A stretch of 6,791 nt of DNA, from the NCBI GenBank assembly GCA_018238825.1, contig JABCSP010000118.1, positions 1-6,791 on the forward strand. The letters run 5' to 3'. This stretch comes from Candidatus Thorarchaeota archaeon (GTDB lineage Archaea > Asgardarchaeota > Thorarchaeia > Thorarchaeales > Thorarchaeaceae). Below are positions 1 through 5,739 of this stretch, one piece after another. The notes under the pieces are model-generated. The model did not search any database, was not told the DNA's origin, and saw nothing but the letters and a program-made list of their open reading frames with translations. Each line of letters starts with the position of its first letter. Within the stretch, counting starts at the first letter, position 1. The translations under genes were made by a program, and so were the position numbers.

Positions 1-787
1 AGACCTGCTTTCTTCTCTTCAGAATCTCAAGTGCGATAACCTCACCAAAAGCGGAGTTGCATATCGTCATCTGTTCTCGGACTGCACGAATACCCTCAAT
101 TACTGACTTATCAGCAACTGCCCATCCGATTCGGATGCCTGGGAGACCATATACCTTAGACATGCTAGTCAAGCTGATTGCATTCTTGCTCAGCGTTGCA
201 GCCAGAGGAGGTGGCTCATCAAAGGTGAGGTCCCTGTAGGTCTCGTCTACCATGAGATGGATATCATGTTCCTCCGCTATCCCAATTGCCTCTCTCAGGG
301 TCTTCTCAGTAATTTGGGATCCCGTGGGATTATTCGGATGTGTCAGCGTGATGAGTTTCGTATTCGGTTTGATAATTCCTCGAAGCTCATCCAAGTTGGG
401 TTTGAATCGATCGACCCACTTGAGTCGCAGCAGTGAGAGAGATATCTCCAGTGACCTTGGAACCTCATAGAGCGACGGGTAGGTTGGGTGTTCCACAATC
501 ATGTGATCCGATCTATTGACTAGATGTGCGATTATGGCGAAGTTGGCTTCGCTGGCTCCCGTTGTCACGGCTACATTCTCCATGGAACATCCATCATACA
601 TCTCTGCAATCTTCTTTCTAAGCTCCGGGCGTCCCAAGTGGTAACCGTATCTCAGTTCGACTTCATCTAGGTCGATACCAAGGTCTTTCACTCTGAAGAA
701 CTTCATTCCACTCTCGCCGATGTCATAGTCAACCTCATACTGGTACTTGTCAAACCAGTCTTCGAGTGGCATCCGCTTGAAAACCAT
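1..787 (-). CDS. PLP-dependent aminotransferase, class I/II (3'-partial)
   Basis: This is a fold-type I pyridoxal-phosphate aminotransferase, a cytosolic enzyme that moves an amino group between an amino acid and a 2-oxo acid. I translated about 262 residues; the C-terminal part lies beyond position 1. The family landmarks appear in order: TTGASEANF (residues 75-83, cofactor phosphate loop), HPNNPTG (150-156), VDETY (180-184, Asp181 pairs with the pyridine nitrogen) and SMSKVYGLPGIRIGW (208-222), where Lys211 should form the Schiff base and Arg219 is the usual phosphate-side arginine. The N-terminus (LEDWFDKYQYEVDYDIGESG) resembles the aspartate-aminotransferase/capreomycidine-synthase-like group, but the substrate cannot be read from the sequence. 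The ATG at 787-785 is preferred because a GAGG ribosome binding site lies seven bases upstream. An in-frame ATG nine codons upstream would add an atypical Ser/Arg/Gly-rich tail, and an ATG at 772 is also possible. Confidence 0.93.
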   Translation of the reverse strand, partial: MVFKRMPLEDWFDKYQYEVDYDIGESGMKFFRVKDLGIDLDEVELRYGYHLGRPELRKKIAEMYDGCSMENVAVTTGASEANFAIIAHLVNRSDHMIVEHPTYPSLYEVPRSLEISLSLLRLKWVDRFKPNLDELRGIIKPNTKLITLTHPNNPTGSQITEKTLREAIGIAEEHDIHLMVDETYRDLTFDEPPPLAATLSKNAISLTSMSKVYGLPGIRIGWAVADKSVIEGIRAVREQMTICNSAFGEVIALEILKRRKQV

Positions 788-820
788 TCCACTGCCTCGG
801 GAACTCCTGCACATACACGC

Positions 821-830
821 GATAAATACG
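821..830 (-). promoter_or_regulatory. Possible TATA box for the aminotransferase gene
   Basis: Read on the minus strand, CGTATTTATC is the most AT-rich element upstream of the aminotransferase start. Archaeal TATA boxes sit about 25 bases before the transcript start, which would place initiation near 800 and give a short leader that still includes the GAGG ribosome binding site. The surrounding sequence is not very AT-rich and no clear BRE is visible, so this is tentative. Confidence 0.25.
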
Positions 831-921
831 TTCGCACGAGCCGTTGCCCGAAACTTGTACAATCCGTAACATCATTGTCCTAGACTGATGTTCGGTTCCT
901 GATTCATTGAGGTTGCTTTTT

Positions 922-941
922 GTTGATTCTGAAGAATCAAC
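922..941. repeat. Perfect inverted repeat, 8-bp arms with 4-base loop
   Basis: GTTGATTC (922-929) and GAATCAAC (934-941) are exact reverse complements separated by TGAA. On the plus strand the stem is preceded by a run of five T, not followed by one. On the minus strand it is followed by a run of A. It is therefore not a standard terminator in either direction. It lies 135 bases upstream of the aminotransferase start and could be a protein-binding palindrome or an RNA hairpin in a long leader. Confidence 0.5.
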
Positions 942-949
942 TGAAAGTC

Positions 950-979
950 TTACGTCCTCTCCACGGGCATTTTACGTCC
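950..979. repeat. Short direct repeat TTACGTCC x2
   Basis: TTACGTCC occurs at 950-957 and 972-979, 22 bases apart start to start, about two helical turns. This spacing would place two bound proteins on the same face of the DNA. The repeat is only eight bases long, so chance is a real alternative. Confidence 0.3.
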
Positions 980-1081
980 CCGGCCAACTGACGGTGACGG
1001 TAGAGTCATCCTTGGACTTGGTTCTCGTCCTGGACTGACACTACATGTACAGGTCCCTCTCTGGAGTATATTAACACCTAC

Positions 1082-1087
1082 AAAAAA
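1082..1087 (-). terminator. Possible T-tract terminator of the ATC-hydrolase-like gene
   Basis: Read on the minus strand, CCCTTTTTTG lies about 60 bases after the stop codon at 1149. Archaeal RNA polymerase stops at U-rich tracts without needing a strong hairpin. Only a weak stem (CATCT/AGATG, 1107-1119) precedes it. The position fits the end of the gene at 1149-1751. Confidence 0.4.
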
Positions 1088-1148
1088 GGGTCTTCGATTC
1101 GCTATTCATCTAAGAGATGTCCAGCTTTGTACAGGTTTTCTGCAGCTG

Positions 1149-1751
1149 TTACATTCCCTTCTCCCTGCTCGTCGCAAAGTCAGTCAAGCACATGTACTTG
1201 GTGAACTCATCTGCTCCCTGCTGATGAAAGAACTTGCATATCGCGCACTCGGTGTAGTCGATTCCGAGGTTGAAATGCTCTCCATCTCCCTCAACATAGA
1301 GAAACACCCAGTCTTCAGGGTACTCTCTCTTCTGAGATCTCTCAGCCATCTTCTTGAGCACACGCTTGATTATGCGAGAAAAGCGGAGTCTGCTCATAAA
1401 TGGCTTAAGTAGCCTAGGGACGTGTTTAGAGTAATGCTCAACAATCTCGTAGTTTAACTTCCCAATCTCTTTCACGGGCACTCCGCGGGCTTTCAGGACC
1501 CTATAAAGGGCCAGGCTCATCGCTGACCTTGGGAGGATACTCGCAAGCCGATTCTTTCGTCCACCAATATAGGGAATCTGTGGTATGAGATTTTCAAAGC
1601 CCTCATTTATATCGTCAATCACAGAATCAAGAGTCGCATCATCGAAGTATGCTTTACCTACCTCTCTCACTAACTTGCTCATCTTATCGAAGTCCTTGAG
1701 AAGCTTGGGTTTCATAGAGATGTAGTAGTTGGAATGCTTTTTGTCACTCAA
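1149..1751 (-). CDS. ATC-hydrolase-family protein, probably C-terminally truncated
   Basis: The 200-residue product matches the L-2-amino-thiazoline-4-carboxylic acid hydrolase family (Pfam ATC_hydrolase, PF14196), named for a bacterial enzyme that opens the thiazoline ring on the way to cysteine; most archaeal members have no tested function. Family features include LIPQIPYIGG (55-64), SLALYRVLKARG (79-90) and a basic helical stretch (109-142). The core motif is EDWVFLYVEGDGEHFNLGID followed by YTECAICKFF (166-175), with Cys169 and Cys172, and then MCLTDF (187-192), with Cys188 and Asp191. The family normally continues with an R-T-x-T ... C-D-F segment, but this frame stops at TAA right after REKGM, so about 20-25 residues look missing. 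The start is TTG with AGGGG six bases upstream; an in-frame TAG at 1763-1761 blocks extension. An ATG at 1715 has no ribosome binding site. There is no signal peptide or clear membrane segment. The gene is divergent from a second family member at 2020. Confidence 0.85.
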   Translation of the reverse strand: MSDKKHSNYYISMKPKLLKDFDKMSKLVREVGKAYFDDATLDSVIDDINEGFENLIPQIPYIGGRKNRLASILPRSAMSLALYRVLKARGVPVKEIGKLNYEIVEHYSKHVPRLLKPFMSRLRFSRIIKRVLKKMAERSQKREYPEDWVFLYVEGDGEHFNLGIDYTECAICKFFHQQGADEFTKYMCLTDFATSREKGM

Positions 1752-1934
1752 GGGGAGCCCCTAGTAAGAGTCATAACCGTCCTGCTTTGAGCTTTTCGGA
1801 GCGCGCTATCAATACGGGACTCTGTTGCATCCTCTACCGTTCATTGAAAGCTGTACAAAATAGGACACCGAAGTTTAGTACGTTCAGAAAACGGCACTGG
1901 ACTAGATTTGTCTTGGTTGCGAAAATTAATCTCA

Positions 1935-1949
1935 GAAAGGATTGATAAA
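1935..1949 (+). promoter_or_regulatory. Possible BRE/TATA promoter of the 380-residue gene
   Basis: The stretch GAAAGGATTGATAAA resembles an archaeal purine-rich BRE followed by a TATA box. Initiation about 25 bases downstream would fall near 1970, giving a leader of roughly 50 bases that includes the purine-rich ribosome binding site near 2001-2010. A competing AT-rich stretch (AAAATTAAT, 1922-1930) lies just upstream. Confidence 0.35.
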
Positions 1950-1966
1950 GCTCAGAGATAAAGCTG
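1944..1966 (+). repeat. Tandem 13-base repeat with GATAAAGCT core
   Basis: GATAAAGCTC at 1944-1953 and GATAAAGCTG at 1957-1966 share nine bases with a 13-base period. CTCAGA also occurs twice, at 1931 and 1951. Both overlap or follow the TATA candidate, a typical place for a repressor or activator site, but the copies are short. Confidence 0.35.
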
Positions 1967-2019
1967 GTTAGACAGCAAAATTATCTCAAAAAGAAGGACT
2001 GGGAAGAAGGCAAGACACA

Positions 2020-3162
2020 TTGTGTGGAATGGAAACGCAAGTAGCAAGGAAAGTGTTCAGGAAGACATTTGGGCGAAGAGGAATATTCCTCCTTGCTAGA
2101 AGCATACGTCGAAAGAATCGAATCTTCGACAAGACATCATGGACAGGGGAAAACTCTGAAGAGGCGAGGTTTGCGAAACGACTCTCGCTGGTTGCCGGTA
2201 TGTATGAAGTTCTTGTTGAAGAAACATGTCGAGAGGAAGCATTCCGCACTGTTGGCAGAATAGTAGTGCCCATTGGTGTGTGCGAGCAATGGAGCAATCT
2301 AAAGAGCATATCTATCAACAACGCGACCGGAATTGATAGACTCAGAATGTTCTATGATTTCATGGGGGATTATGGGTCAGGTCAGTTTGTTGAGAGAATA
2401 CGCACTGACAATACCAAAGAGCGAATGCGCTTTGAGGTAAGAAATTGTTTCTTCGTTCGCTTCTTTCGAGAGGTTGGTGCTCCGGAATTGGCAACGTTAT
2501 TCTGTAAAGTAGATAAAGCATTCTTTCCCACTGCCATTCCGGAGTACATATTCTCAAGAGGTACCTCCTTCATGAATACAGAAGCGTACGGACGGGATTA
2601 TTGTGAATTTTTGTTTGATAAACGCACACATTTCACTGGTGACTGTTACATTAGCGAAACGCCTCTGCTAGACTTTAACCACTCAGCCATACAGATGCTC
2701 TACGAGGAACTGGACCTGGCATACAAGAGTGATGATATCAAGATGAGTCGCCTCTATGAATACATAAGGAACAATATTGTGACAACTAGGATAATGAAGC
2801 AGCGTCAGCCATCTTCAACTATTCTGCTAAAGCGAAGGGGTGACAGGATATCGAAAGCCATTCTCTATATGGCTCTCCTGCGTGCATCTGGAATTCCAAC
2901 ACGCGTTCGGTTTATAATTACCAATGAGGGTCTGCAAGCTTGGGTAGTTATACACCAAGATGGAAACTGGATCGAATCCAGAATCTGGTTGAATAACTTA
3001 CTTGGCACATCTGTTGGCTCAGGTGACATCAGGGAGAATGATCTGAAGGCATATGACGAATCTGTTATTGAAGACCTTGGAGTTTTCGATTCACCTGATG
3101 TTTACTTTGAAGTACTGAGGTCTCTTGATATCGACAACAAGAAGGTTGCAGGTGGAAGTTAA
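2020..3162 (+). CDS. ATC-hydrolase-like domain fused to an inactive transglutaminase-like domain
   Basis: The 380-residue protein has two recognisable parts. Residues 45-200 resemble the ATC-hydrolase family: MRFEVRNCFFVRFFREVGAP (136-155), an ELATLFCKVD motif with Cys162 and Asp165, then FSRGTS (178-183) and DYCEF (193-197). These final motifs are the ones missing from the divergent neighbour at 1149. Residues 262-330 resemble the transglutaminase-like core: KRRGDRISKAILYMALLRASGIPTRVRF (271-298, split here only for naming) would normally carry the catalytic Cys after Gly-Asp, but has Arg276. The usual His-Ala-Trp is LQAW, with Gln306 for His. After NW (316-317) there is Ser-Arg where Asp is expected. 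The fold is likely present but inactive, perhaps as a binding module. The start is TTG at 2020 with AAGG nine bases upstream; the ATG at 2029 is an alternative. An in-frame TAG at 1969 bounds the frame. The N-terminus is basic, without a signal peptide. The stop overlaps the convergent gene. The function is unknown. Confidence 0.82.
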   Translation: MCGMETQVARKVFRKTFGRRGIFLLARSIRRKNRIFDKTSWTGENSEEARFAKRLSLVAGMYEVLVEETCREEAFRTVGRIVVPIGVCEQWSNLKSISINNATGIDRLRMFYDFMGDYGSGQFVERIRTDNTKERMRFEVRNCFFVRFFREVGAPELATLFCKVDKAFFPTAIPEYIFSRGTSFMNTEAYGRDYCEFLFDKRTHFTGDCYISETPLLDFNHSAIQMLYEELDLAYKSDDIKMSRLYEYIRNNIVTTRIMKQRQPSSTILLKRRGDRISKAILYMALLRASGIPTRVRFIITNEGLQAWVVIHQDGNWIESRIWLNNLLGTSVGSGDIRENDLKAYDESVIEDLGVFDSPDVYFEVLRSLDIDNKKVAGGS

Positions 3163-4565
3163 CATGCACCAATACTCTGCAAGTATCTCGTCCTTGTTCG
3201 AATACCATTGAGCATCTGAACCGCCTCTTCTATTGTATCAGCTACTGCTATTCCGTTAAGTTCGAATCCCCGAATGATAACTTCATACTTGTCTAAGTCT
3301 GGAACATATGCAACTACGGCTTTTGGATGCCGTTTTGATACATTAGCAACCCTTGCGCCAATCTGGAGTGAAATTCCGGGAGCATATGGAAGCAATAGTA
3401 ACAATCCAGCGTCAATATTATCAAGAGTTAACATGATGTCGAGTACTTTCTCATAGTCAATGTCTGAAGCAGAGCCAGTCAGGTCACATGGGTTTCTAAA
3501 TGAAGCAATCCCTTGGTATGCAGGAGTCATTACTTCTCTCATCCTGCTTTGATCTTCTTCAGTGAATGGTGGAAATTCTAGTCCATAGGCTGATGCCTCA
3601 TCACTTGCAATCACACCGTGTCCTCCACTTACTGAGAGTGTACCTATTCTATCGCTCTTCATTAATTTTGGTTTGAATGAGAAGATCTTTGCATATGCCA
3701 TGACCTCATCCTCATCCATTGCCTGAAGAACACCGTACTGGAGGAAGGCGGCTTTTGCTACAGCCTGGTCACCTGCGAGTGAAGAGGTATGACTCTGTGT
3801 TGCTCGATGTCCGGCTTCTGATTCTCCGCCCTTCAATACAACTACTGGTTTCTTCTTTGCTATCTTCTTACAAGCCTTAACAAAGTCTCGACCTTCGCCC
3901 TCACCAAATCCTTCAATGTAACATAAGATTACATTCACATTGTCATCATTACCAAAGTGTTCAATGAAGTCAGTAACATTAGTCTGGGCGGCATTACCAA
4001 TTGAGATAGCTGCCGCAATACCTACTCGGCGGTCTGCAAATTCTTCCAGTCTCTCGATAAGCCATCCACCACTTTGTGAAATGATTGCTGCGTGTCCTTT
4101 CGTGGATCGAGCTACTCGCTCTGAGGGTAGAAAGAATGTGTCTAGTACCTCTGGAACATATACTCCTATACAATTTGGACCAACCATGGATATCTTGTAT
4201 TTGTTTGCAATCTTAACGATTTCAGACTGAAGACTCGCTCCGCTGTCTCCAACTTCACTGAAACCACCTGAAATGACAATGACCGATTTGATTCCTTTTT
4301 CTCCACACTGATTTAATACACTAGGAACATATTTTGCAGGAACCGAGATGACTACGAGATCAATATCGTTTGGAGCATCATCTATGGACTTGTAGACATC
4401 AAAACCTTCGACCTTTCCACCTTTTGGATTGATAGGATATGTCGGTAGTCCATTTTCAAATGCAAGCTTTCTGAAAATAACATTCCCTGGTGAAAATGGA
4501 TTCGAAGTAGATACACCTACAACTGCAGTTACTTTTGGTTTGAGCATGGTCTTTAGGCCAGACAT
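3159..4565 (-). CDS. acdA: Acyl-CoA synthetase (ADP-forming), alpha subunit
   Basis: The 468-residue product matches the alpha subunit of ADP-forming acetyl/acyl-CoA synthetase. This cytosolic enzyme converts an acyl-CoA plus ADP and phosphate into the acid, CoA and ATP, giving archaea ATP by substrate-level phosphorylation. An N-terminal CoA-binding Rossmann domain (VVGVSTS at 15-21, NPKGG at 46-50, GPNCIG at 119-124) is followed by the succinyl-CoA-ligase-like domain (ISQSGG at 162-167, SIGNAAQ at 188-194). RATQSHTSSLAGD (254-266) contains His259, the expected phosphohistidine. A C-terminal domain (from about 295) ends near the usual alpha length of roughly 460. There is no ATP-grasp domain, so a separate beta subunit is required and is not in the window. 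The ATG at 4565 has GAGGG seven bases upstream. The gene has its own promoter candidate and its stop overlaps the convergent gene by four bases. The acyl substrate (acetyl, branched or aryl) cannot be told. Confidence 0.93.
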   Translation of the reverse strand: MSGLKTMLKPKVTAVVGVSTSNPFSPGNVIFRKLAFENGLPTYPINPKGGKVEGFDVYKSIDDAPNDIDLVVISVPAKYVPSVLNQCGEKGIKSVIVISGGFSEVGDSGASLQSEIVKIANKYKISMVGPNCIGVYVPEVLDTFFLPSERVARSTKGHAAIISQSGGWLIERLEEFADRRVGIAAAISIGNAAQTNVTDFIEHFGNDDNVNVILCYIEGFGEGEGRDFVKACKKIAKKKPVVVLKGGESEAGHRATQSHTSSLAGDQAVAKAAFLQYGVLQAMDEDEVMAYAKIFSFKPKLMKSDRIGTLSVSGGHGVIASDEASAYGLEFPPFTEEDQSRMREVMTPAYQGIASFRNPCDLTGSASDIDYEKVLDIMLTLDNIDAGLLLLLPYAPGISLQIGARVANVSKRHPKAVVAYVPDLDKYEVIIRGFELNGIAVADTIEEAVQMLNGIRTRTRYLQSIGAC

Positions 4566-4608
4566 TATTTTCCCTCGTCTAGTAATTGAGCAGGAATTAT
4601 CGTAATCC

Positions 4609-4617
4609 CTTATATGA
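4609..4617 (-). promoter_or_regulatory. Possible TATA box of the acyl-CoA synthetase gene
   Basis: TCATATAAG on the minus strand lies about 45 bases before the ATG at 4565. Initiation about 25 bases downstream, near 4585, would leave a leader of about 20 bases containing the GAGGG ribosome binding site (4572-4576). The 92-base gap from the upstream operon supports independent transcription, though readthrough is possible because no strong T-tract separates them. Confidence 0.42.
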
Positions 4618-4657
4618 ACTGCGCCTATGAAGGCTCTGAGAAAAGTCTGAAGGAATC

Positions 4658-5725
4658 TTACGGCTTCATCTGAGCTAGTATTTCTCTAGGTCTTGGTTCA
4701 GCAAGCATTGCATGTTGAAGCTTGCAGAGTAATTTTGTAATCTCTGCATAGATGACCTGTCGTGGCTTATCACTTGCAGACTCAGAACTCTGAAGAGTTT
4801 CTTCACACTGTTGATTTATTCTCTTGATTAGACGTTTTTCAAGCTCAGGACCGCCCCAACCAAATCCATCAAATGCTGTCTGAGCTTCTAGAATCTTTTC
4901 CTTCACATTGACATCGTTTTCTTTGAGTATACCTTCCAAACCTTGGAAGTACTTGCTCACCGCTCTCTCAATACGTTCTTGTTCTGAAGCATTAAGATAA
5001 TTCTCCTGTTGGCGACTCTTCAGTAAATCTTGAAGGAGTCTTGCACCAGGAGCCTCTGTGAGTAATCCCTTTGTAATTTTGACCATGATTCGCGAGGGAA
5101 GCTCAATAACATCGCCTAGATATGGCGATTCTGATTTGTATCGATGGATCTCACGTAGGACCTCTAACCACCATGTTGGAAGCATAACATGACATCGAGC
5201 TGAATACTGTTGAATCTGTCTCTGAGTCTGTCCAATTAGTCCAAACTGGTCATCCTCTACATCGACCTTTCTATAGGCTTCCACTGGTTTTACTTCAGCT
5301 CCTCCTACTAATGGGACAAGTTCAGCTTCTCCAGTAGTGGGAGTGGAAGTCTTTCCAGGTTGTACTGCTGCAGCGGCACTTTTCGTTCCATCCAGAAATG
5401 AGAGTATTTCTTGTGCTGGAGTTTGTTCTGCCTGTTTGGCTTTGTCTGAGAGCTTCGGAAGGAGGCTTTCAACCTGTGACAGACGCTTAACAATGAGACT
5501 TAGAATATTCTGTGTTGACGGAGGAATTCCTTTCATAGTGGTTGCTTCCTCCATCCATTTTCTTGTTCTTAGTAATCCTTGAGTGAGCGAGTCGACCCTA
5601 TCAGGGTCAATGCTGCCTTCAACTTGGGAGCTAAGTAGAAAGTGAACCAAAGTTGAATTCAGTGTGACTAGTAATAGCATTCGATCAATCAAGTCTTCGA
5701 AATGAAAGGGTGAAGAGTCAGACAA
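4658..5725 (-). CDS. Uncharacterised helical protein in operon with tubulin-like GTPase
   Basis: I do not recognise a family in this 355-residue protein. The first 110 residues read as amphipathic helices (for example LIDRMLLLVTLNSTLVHFLL, 12-31, and a helix around 70-100). A low-complexity linker rich in Ala, Pro, Thr and Val spans about 113-150. The rest, 155-355, is strongly helical with many Gln, Glu, Lys and Arg residues, interrupted by MLPTWW (181-186) and FDGFGWGGPE (285-294). The hydrophobic N-terminal stretch looks like a buried helix, with polar residues and His, more than a membrane anchor. There is no signal peptide, nucleotide-binding loop or metal-binding cluster. The start is TTG at 5725, supported by AAGGTGG seven bases upstream; the preceding in-frame TAA is the GTPase stop. 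The 12-base gap and same-frame arrangement imply translational coupling, so a role as adaptor, regulator or membrane linker of the GTPase polymer is a reasonable but untested inference. Confidence 0.8.
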   Translation of the reverse strand: MSDSSPFHFEDLIDRMLLLVTLNSTLVHFLLSSQVEGSIDPDRVDSLTQGLLRTRKWMEEATTMKGIPPSTQNILSLIVKRLSQVESLLPKLSDKAKQAEQTPAQEILSFLDGTKSAAAAVQPGKTSTPTTGEAELVPLVGGAEVKPVEAYRKVDVEDDQFGLIGQTQRQIQQYSARCHVMLPTWWLEVLREIHRYKSESPYLGDVIELPSRIMVKITKGLLTEAPGARLLQDLLKSRQQENYLNASEQERIERAVSKYFQGLEGILKENDVNVKEKILEAQTAFDGFGWGGPELEKRLIKRINQQCEETLQSSESASDKPRQVIYAEITKLLCKLQHAMLAEPRPREILAQMKP

Positions 5726-5732
5726 ACTGTAA

Positions 5733-5739
5733 CCACCTT
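5733..5739 (-). promoter_or_regulatory. Ribosome binding site overlapping the GTPase stop codon
   Basis: AAGGTGG on the minus strand starts inside the TAA stop of the tubulin-like gene and ends seven bases before the TTG start of the downstream gene. It resembles the archaeal AGGTGAT-type Shine-Dalgarno sequence. It decides in favour of the TTG start and lets a terminating ribosome reinitiate directly. Confidence 0.65.

Larger units (their letters stand above)
788..1148. other. Intergenic region without a recognisable gene
   Basis: This 361-base stretch lies between the 5' end of the aminotransferase gene and the 3' end of the ATC-hydrolase-like gene, both on the minus strand. No tRNA T-arm or C/D-box pair is visible, and the only open frames are tiny (for example 19 codons on the minus strand near 1010-950). 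It contains a perfect 8-bp hairpin at 922-941, a TTACGTCC direct repeat at 950 and 972, three TGTACA palindromes (856, 1046, 1128) and a T-tract on the minus strand at 1082-1087. It probably holds the terminator of the upstream gene and control sequences for the aminotransferase gene. Confidence 0.6.
1752..2019. promoter_or_regulatory. Divergent intergenic region between two ATC-hydrolase-like genes
   Basis: This 268-base region must carry the start signals for both flanking genes. The right half is AT-rich and contains a BRE/TATA-like element for the plus-strand gene and a 13-base tandem repeat (GATAAAGCT at 1944 and 1957). On the left, the minus-strand sequence CCGTATTGATAGC (about 1807-1819) is a weak TATA candidate for the 200-residue gene. 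GGGG and CCCC runs at 1752-1761 flank its start and could form a small stem that hides the ribosome binding site. No gene or RNA is recognisable inside. Confidence 0.5.

Noticed and set aside
57..470. Two plus-strand open frames of 60 and 72 codons
   Set aside because: They lie antisense to the aminotransferase, whose motifs are unambiguous; their products have no recognisable features.
950..1010. A 19-codon minus-strand frame with AAGG right before its ATG
   Set aside because: The AAGG is immediately adjacent to the ATG, too close for a ribosome binding site, and the peptide is too short to support.
1088..1110. TCTTCGATTC resembling a tRNA T-loop
   Set aside because: No pairing T-stem, anticodon arm or acceptor stem can be formed around it.
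1116..1223. Short plus-strand frame starting MSSFVQVF
   Set aside because: Only about 35 codons, mostly antisense to the ATC-hydrolase-like gene, without a clear ribosome binding site; the TATATTAA near 1068 alone does not justify a gene.
1986..2573. Minus-strand open frames of 111, 65 and 63 codons
   Set aside because: They are shadows of the 380-residue gene, which has recognisable family motifs.
3274..4230. Plus-strand open frames of 60 and 96 codons
   Set aside because: They are antisense to the well-conserved acyl-CoA synthetase alpha gene.
5308..5582. Frames overlapping the helical-protein gene on both strands
   Set aside because: They fall over the low-complexity linker of the helical protein, where open alternative frames are common; no start signals were seen.
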